This document shows positions 6,545 through 7,020 of a stretch of 7,020 nucleotides of DNA, piece by piece; within the stretch, counting starts at the first letter, position 1; each line of letters opens with the position of its first letter. Below the pieces are notes generated by a model. It was not told the DNA's origin. It searched no databases and was given only the letters and a program-made list of their open reading frames with translations. Position numbers and translations under genes: made by a program. Origin of the DNA: Chloroflexota bacterium (GTDB taxonomy: Bacteria > Chloroflexota > UBA6077); assembly GCA_021786215.1 (NCBI GenBank), contig JAJYNT010000482.1:1-7020 (forward strand), given 5' to 3'.

Positions 6545-7020
6545 GTGTCGAAGCACACGAAGACTGACTTGCTCGCAGCGGCAGAACAGCGCGGTCACAA
6601 GGTCTCGGGGCGGCTCGTCCATGACTGGGTAGAGCTGGGTCTCTTGGATCGTCCCGATCGGCACGGACTGGGGCGTGGGAAGGGTGTAGTTGCAGGCTGG
6701 CCCGATGAGCAGCGTCAACTGTTCCTGGCCCTTCTGGCCAAGCGCCGAGAGGGTGTGTGCGTTGGGGGTCTCTGCAACGTTCCCGTCTGGAACTGGTTGT
6801 GGTTCGGCGACTGTGCTGTTCCGCTCCGACAGGTCCGTCGTGCGTTGCGCACATGGTGCAGAGGGGCTACAGGCGCATCGTGGAGTCAGGGGCGAGCCGT
6901 CGCGAGCAAGATGATCGAGGTCATCGCCCATCCAGCCGCGGGCAACCGAGCCCGCAGAGCTCTGCGGGATGCGGTGGCGCAGGCGCTCTACATTGGAAAT
7001 CGCGATCCAGACAAACTGTC
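6545..7020 (+). CDS. Putative HTH (MerR-like) protein, divergent gene, 3' end outside the window
   Basis: An open frame runs from GTG 6545 off the right edge, giving 158 visible residues beginning MSKHTKTDLLAAAEQRG. Residues about 6-45 (TDLLAAAEQRG, then VSGRLVHDWVELGLLDRP) resemble the helix-turn-helix of MerR-like or excisionase-like DNA-binding domains, where helix 2 ends in a 'W-x-x-x-G-L-L' turn. A GRGKGVVAGWP segment and a long basic helical stretch (QRQLFLALLAKRR) follow. The rest is not recognised. The start is fixed by an in-frame TAA at 6515-6517 and by GGAGG (6530-6534) 10 nt upstream of the GTG, with no other start between. GC is high, like the methyltransferase gene. Divergent from the operon with a 164-bp shared intergenic region, so it could regulate the operon, but this is inference. 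It could equally be an unrelated neighbour. Confidence 0.7.
   Translation, partial: MSKHTKTDLLAAAEQRGHKVSGRLVHDWVELGLLDRPDRHGLGRGKGVVAGWPDEQRQLFLALLAKRREGVCVGGLCNVPVWNWLWFGDCAVPLRQVRRALRTWCRGATGASWSQGRAVASKMIEVIAHPAAGNRARRALRDAVAQALYIGNRDPDKL

Noticed and set aside
6386..6931. 181-residue minus-strand frame
   Set aside because: Antisense to the HTH gene and runs across the divergent promoter region; Pro/Ser/Arg-rich without domain signs.

Overview
The window is about 60% GC bacterial DNA that looks like a defence-type accessory locus. The lineage cannot be named from the sequence alone. Supporting the bacterial call are strong Shine-Dalgarno sites, GTG and ATG starts, a sigma70-like promoter, and protein families typical of prokaryotic defence islands (long prokaryotic Argonaute, type ISP-like restriction-modification). 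No rRNA, tRNA, CRISPR array, insertion sequence or integrase was seen.

Layout, right to left along the minus strand: a sigma70-like promoter (about 6445-6472) precedes a tiny, very basic 59-residue protein (6201-6380) with a near-perfect Shine-Dalgarno. A 234-bp gap follows, holding a GC-rich imperfect hairpin and a candidate extended -10 promoter. Next comes a large type ISP-like protein (2379-5966) with an N-terminal PD-(D/E)xK nuclease-like domain, a gamma-class adenine methyltransferase core and a C-terminal target-recognition region. This reading frame is cut by a single in-frame TAG at 2952-2954. The remaining 190 codons continue uninterrupted in the same frame and carry the conserved C-terminal motif of the family. 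Fifty-three bases further on is a 770-residue long-B prokaryotic Argonaute (13-2325), collinear with Rhodobacter sphaeroides RsAgo as I recall it, with a PIWI domain that has lost the catalytic DEDX residues. Divergent from all of these, at the right edge, is the start of a plus-strand gene (6545 onward, cut by the window) whose N-terminus resembles a MerR-like helix-turn-helix.

How the genes may work together (inference): the three minus-strand genes probably form one operon, small basic protein - nuclease/methyltransferase - Argonaute, with the divergent gene as a possible regulator. RsAgo-type Argonautes bind RNA guides and pair with DNA but cannot cut it, so they are expected to rely on partner proteins. 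Here the tightly linked partner is a modification/restriction protein. Its nuclease motif reads PD...E-x-E instead of E-x-K, so the only recognisably intact catalytic centre in the operon is the methyltransferase. The main question is whether this is a repurposed guide-directed system or a restriction module in decay (amber codon plus lost catalytic lysine). Both the Argonaute and the small gene themselves end in TAG, which argues against general amber recoding.
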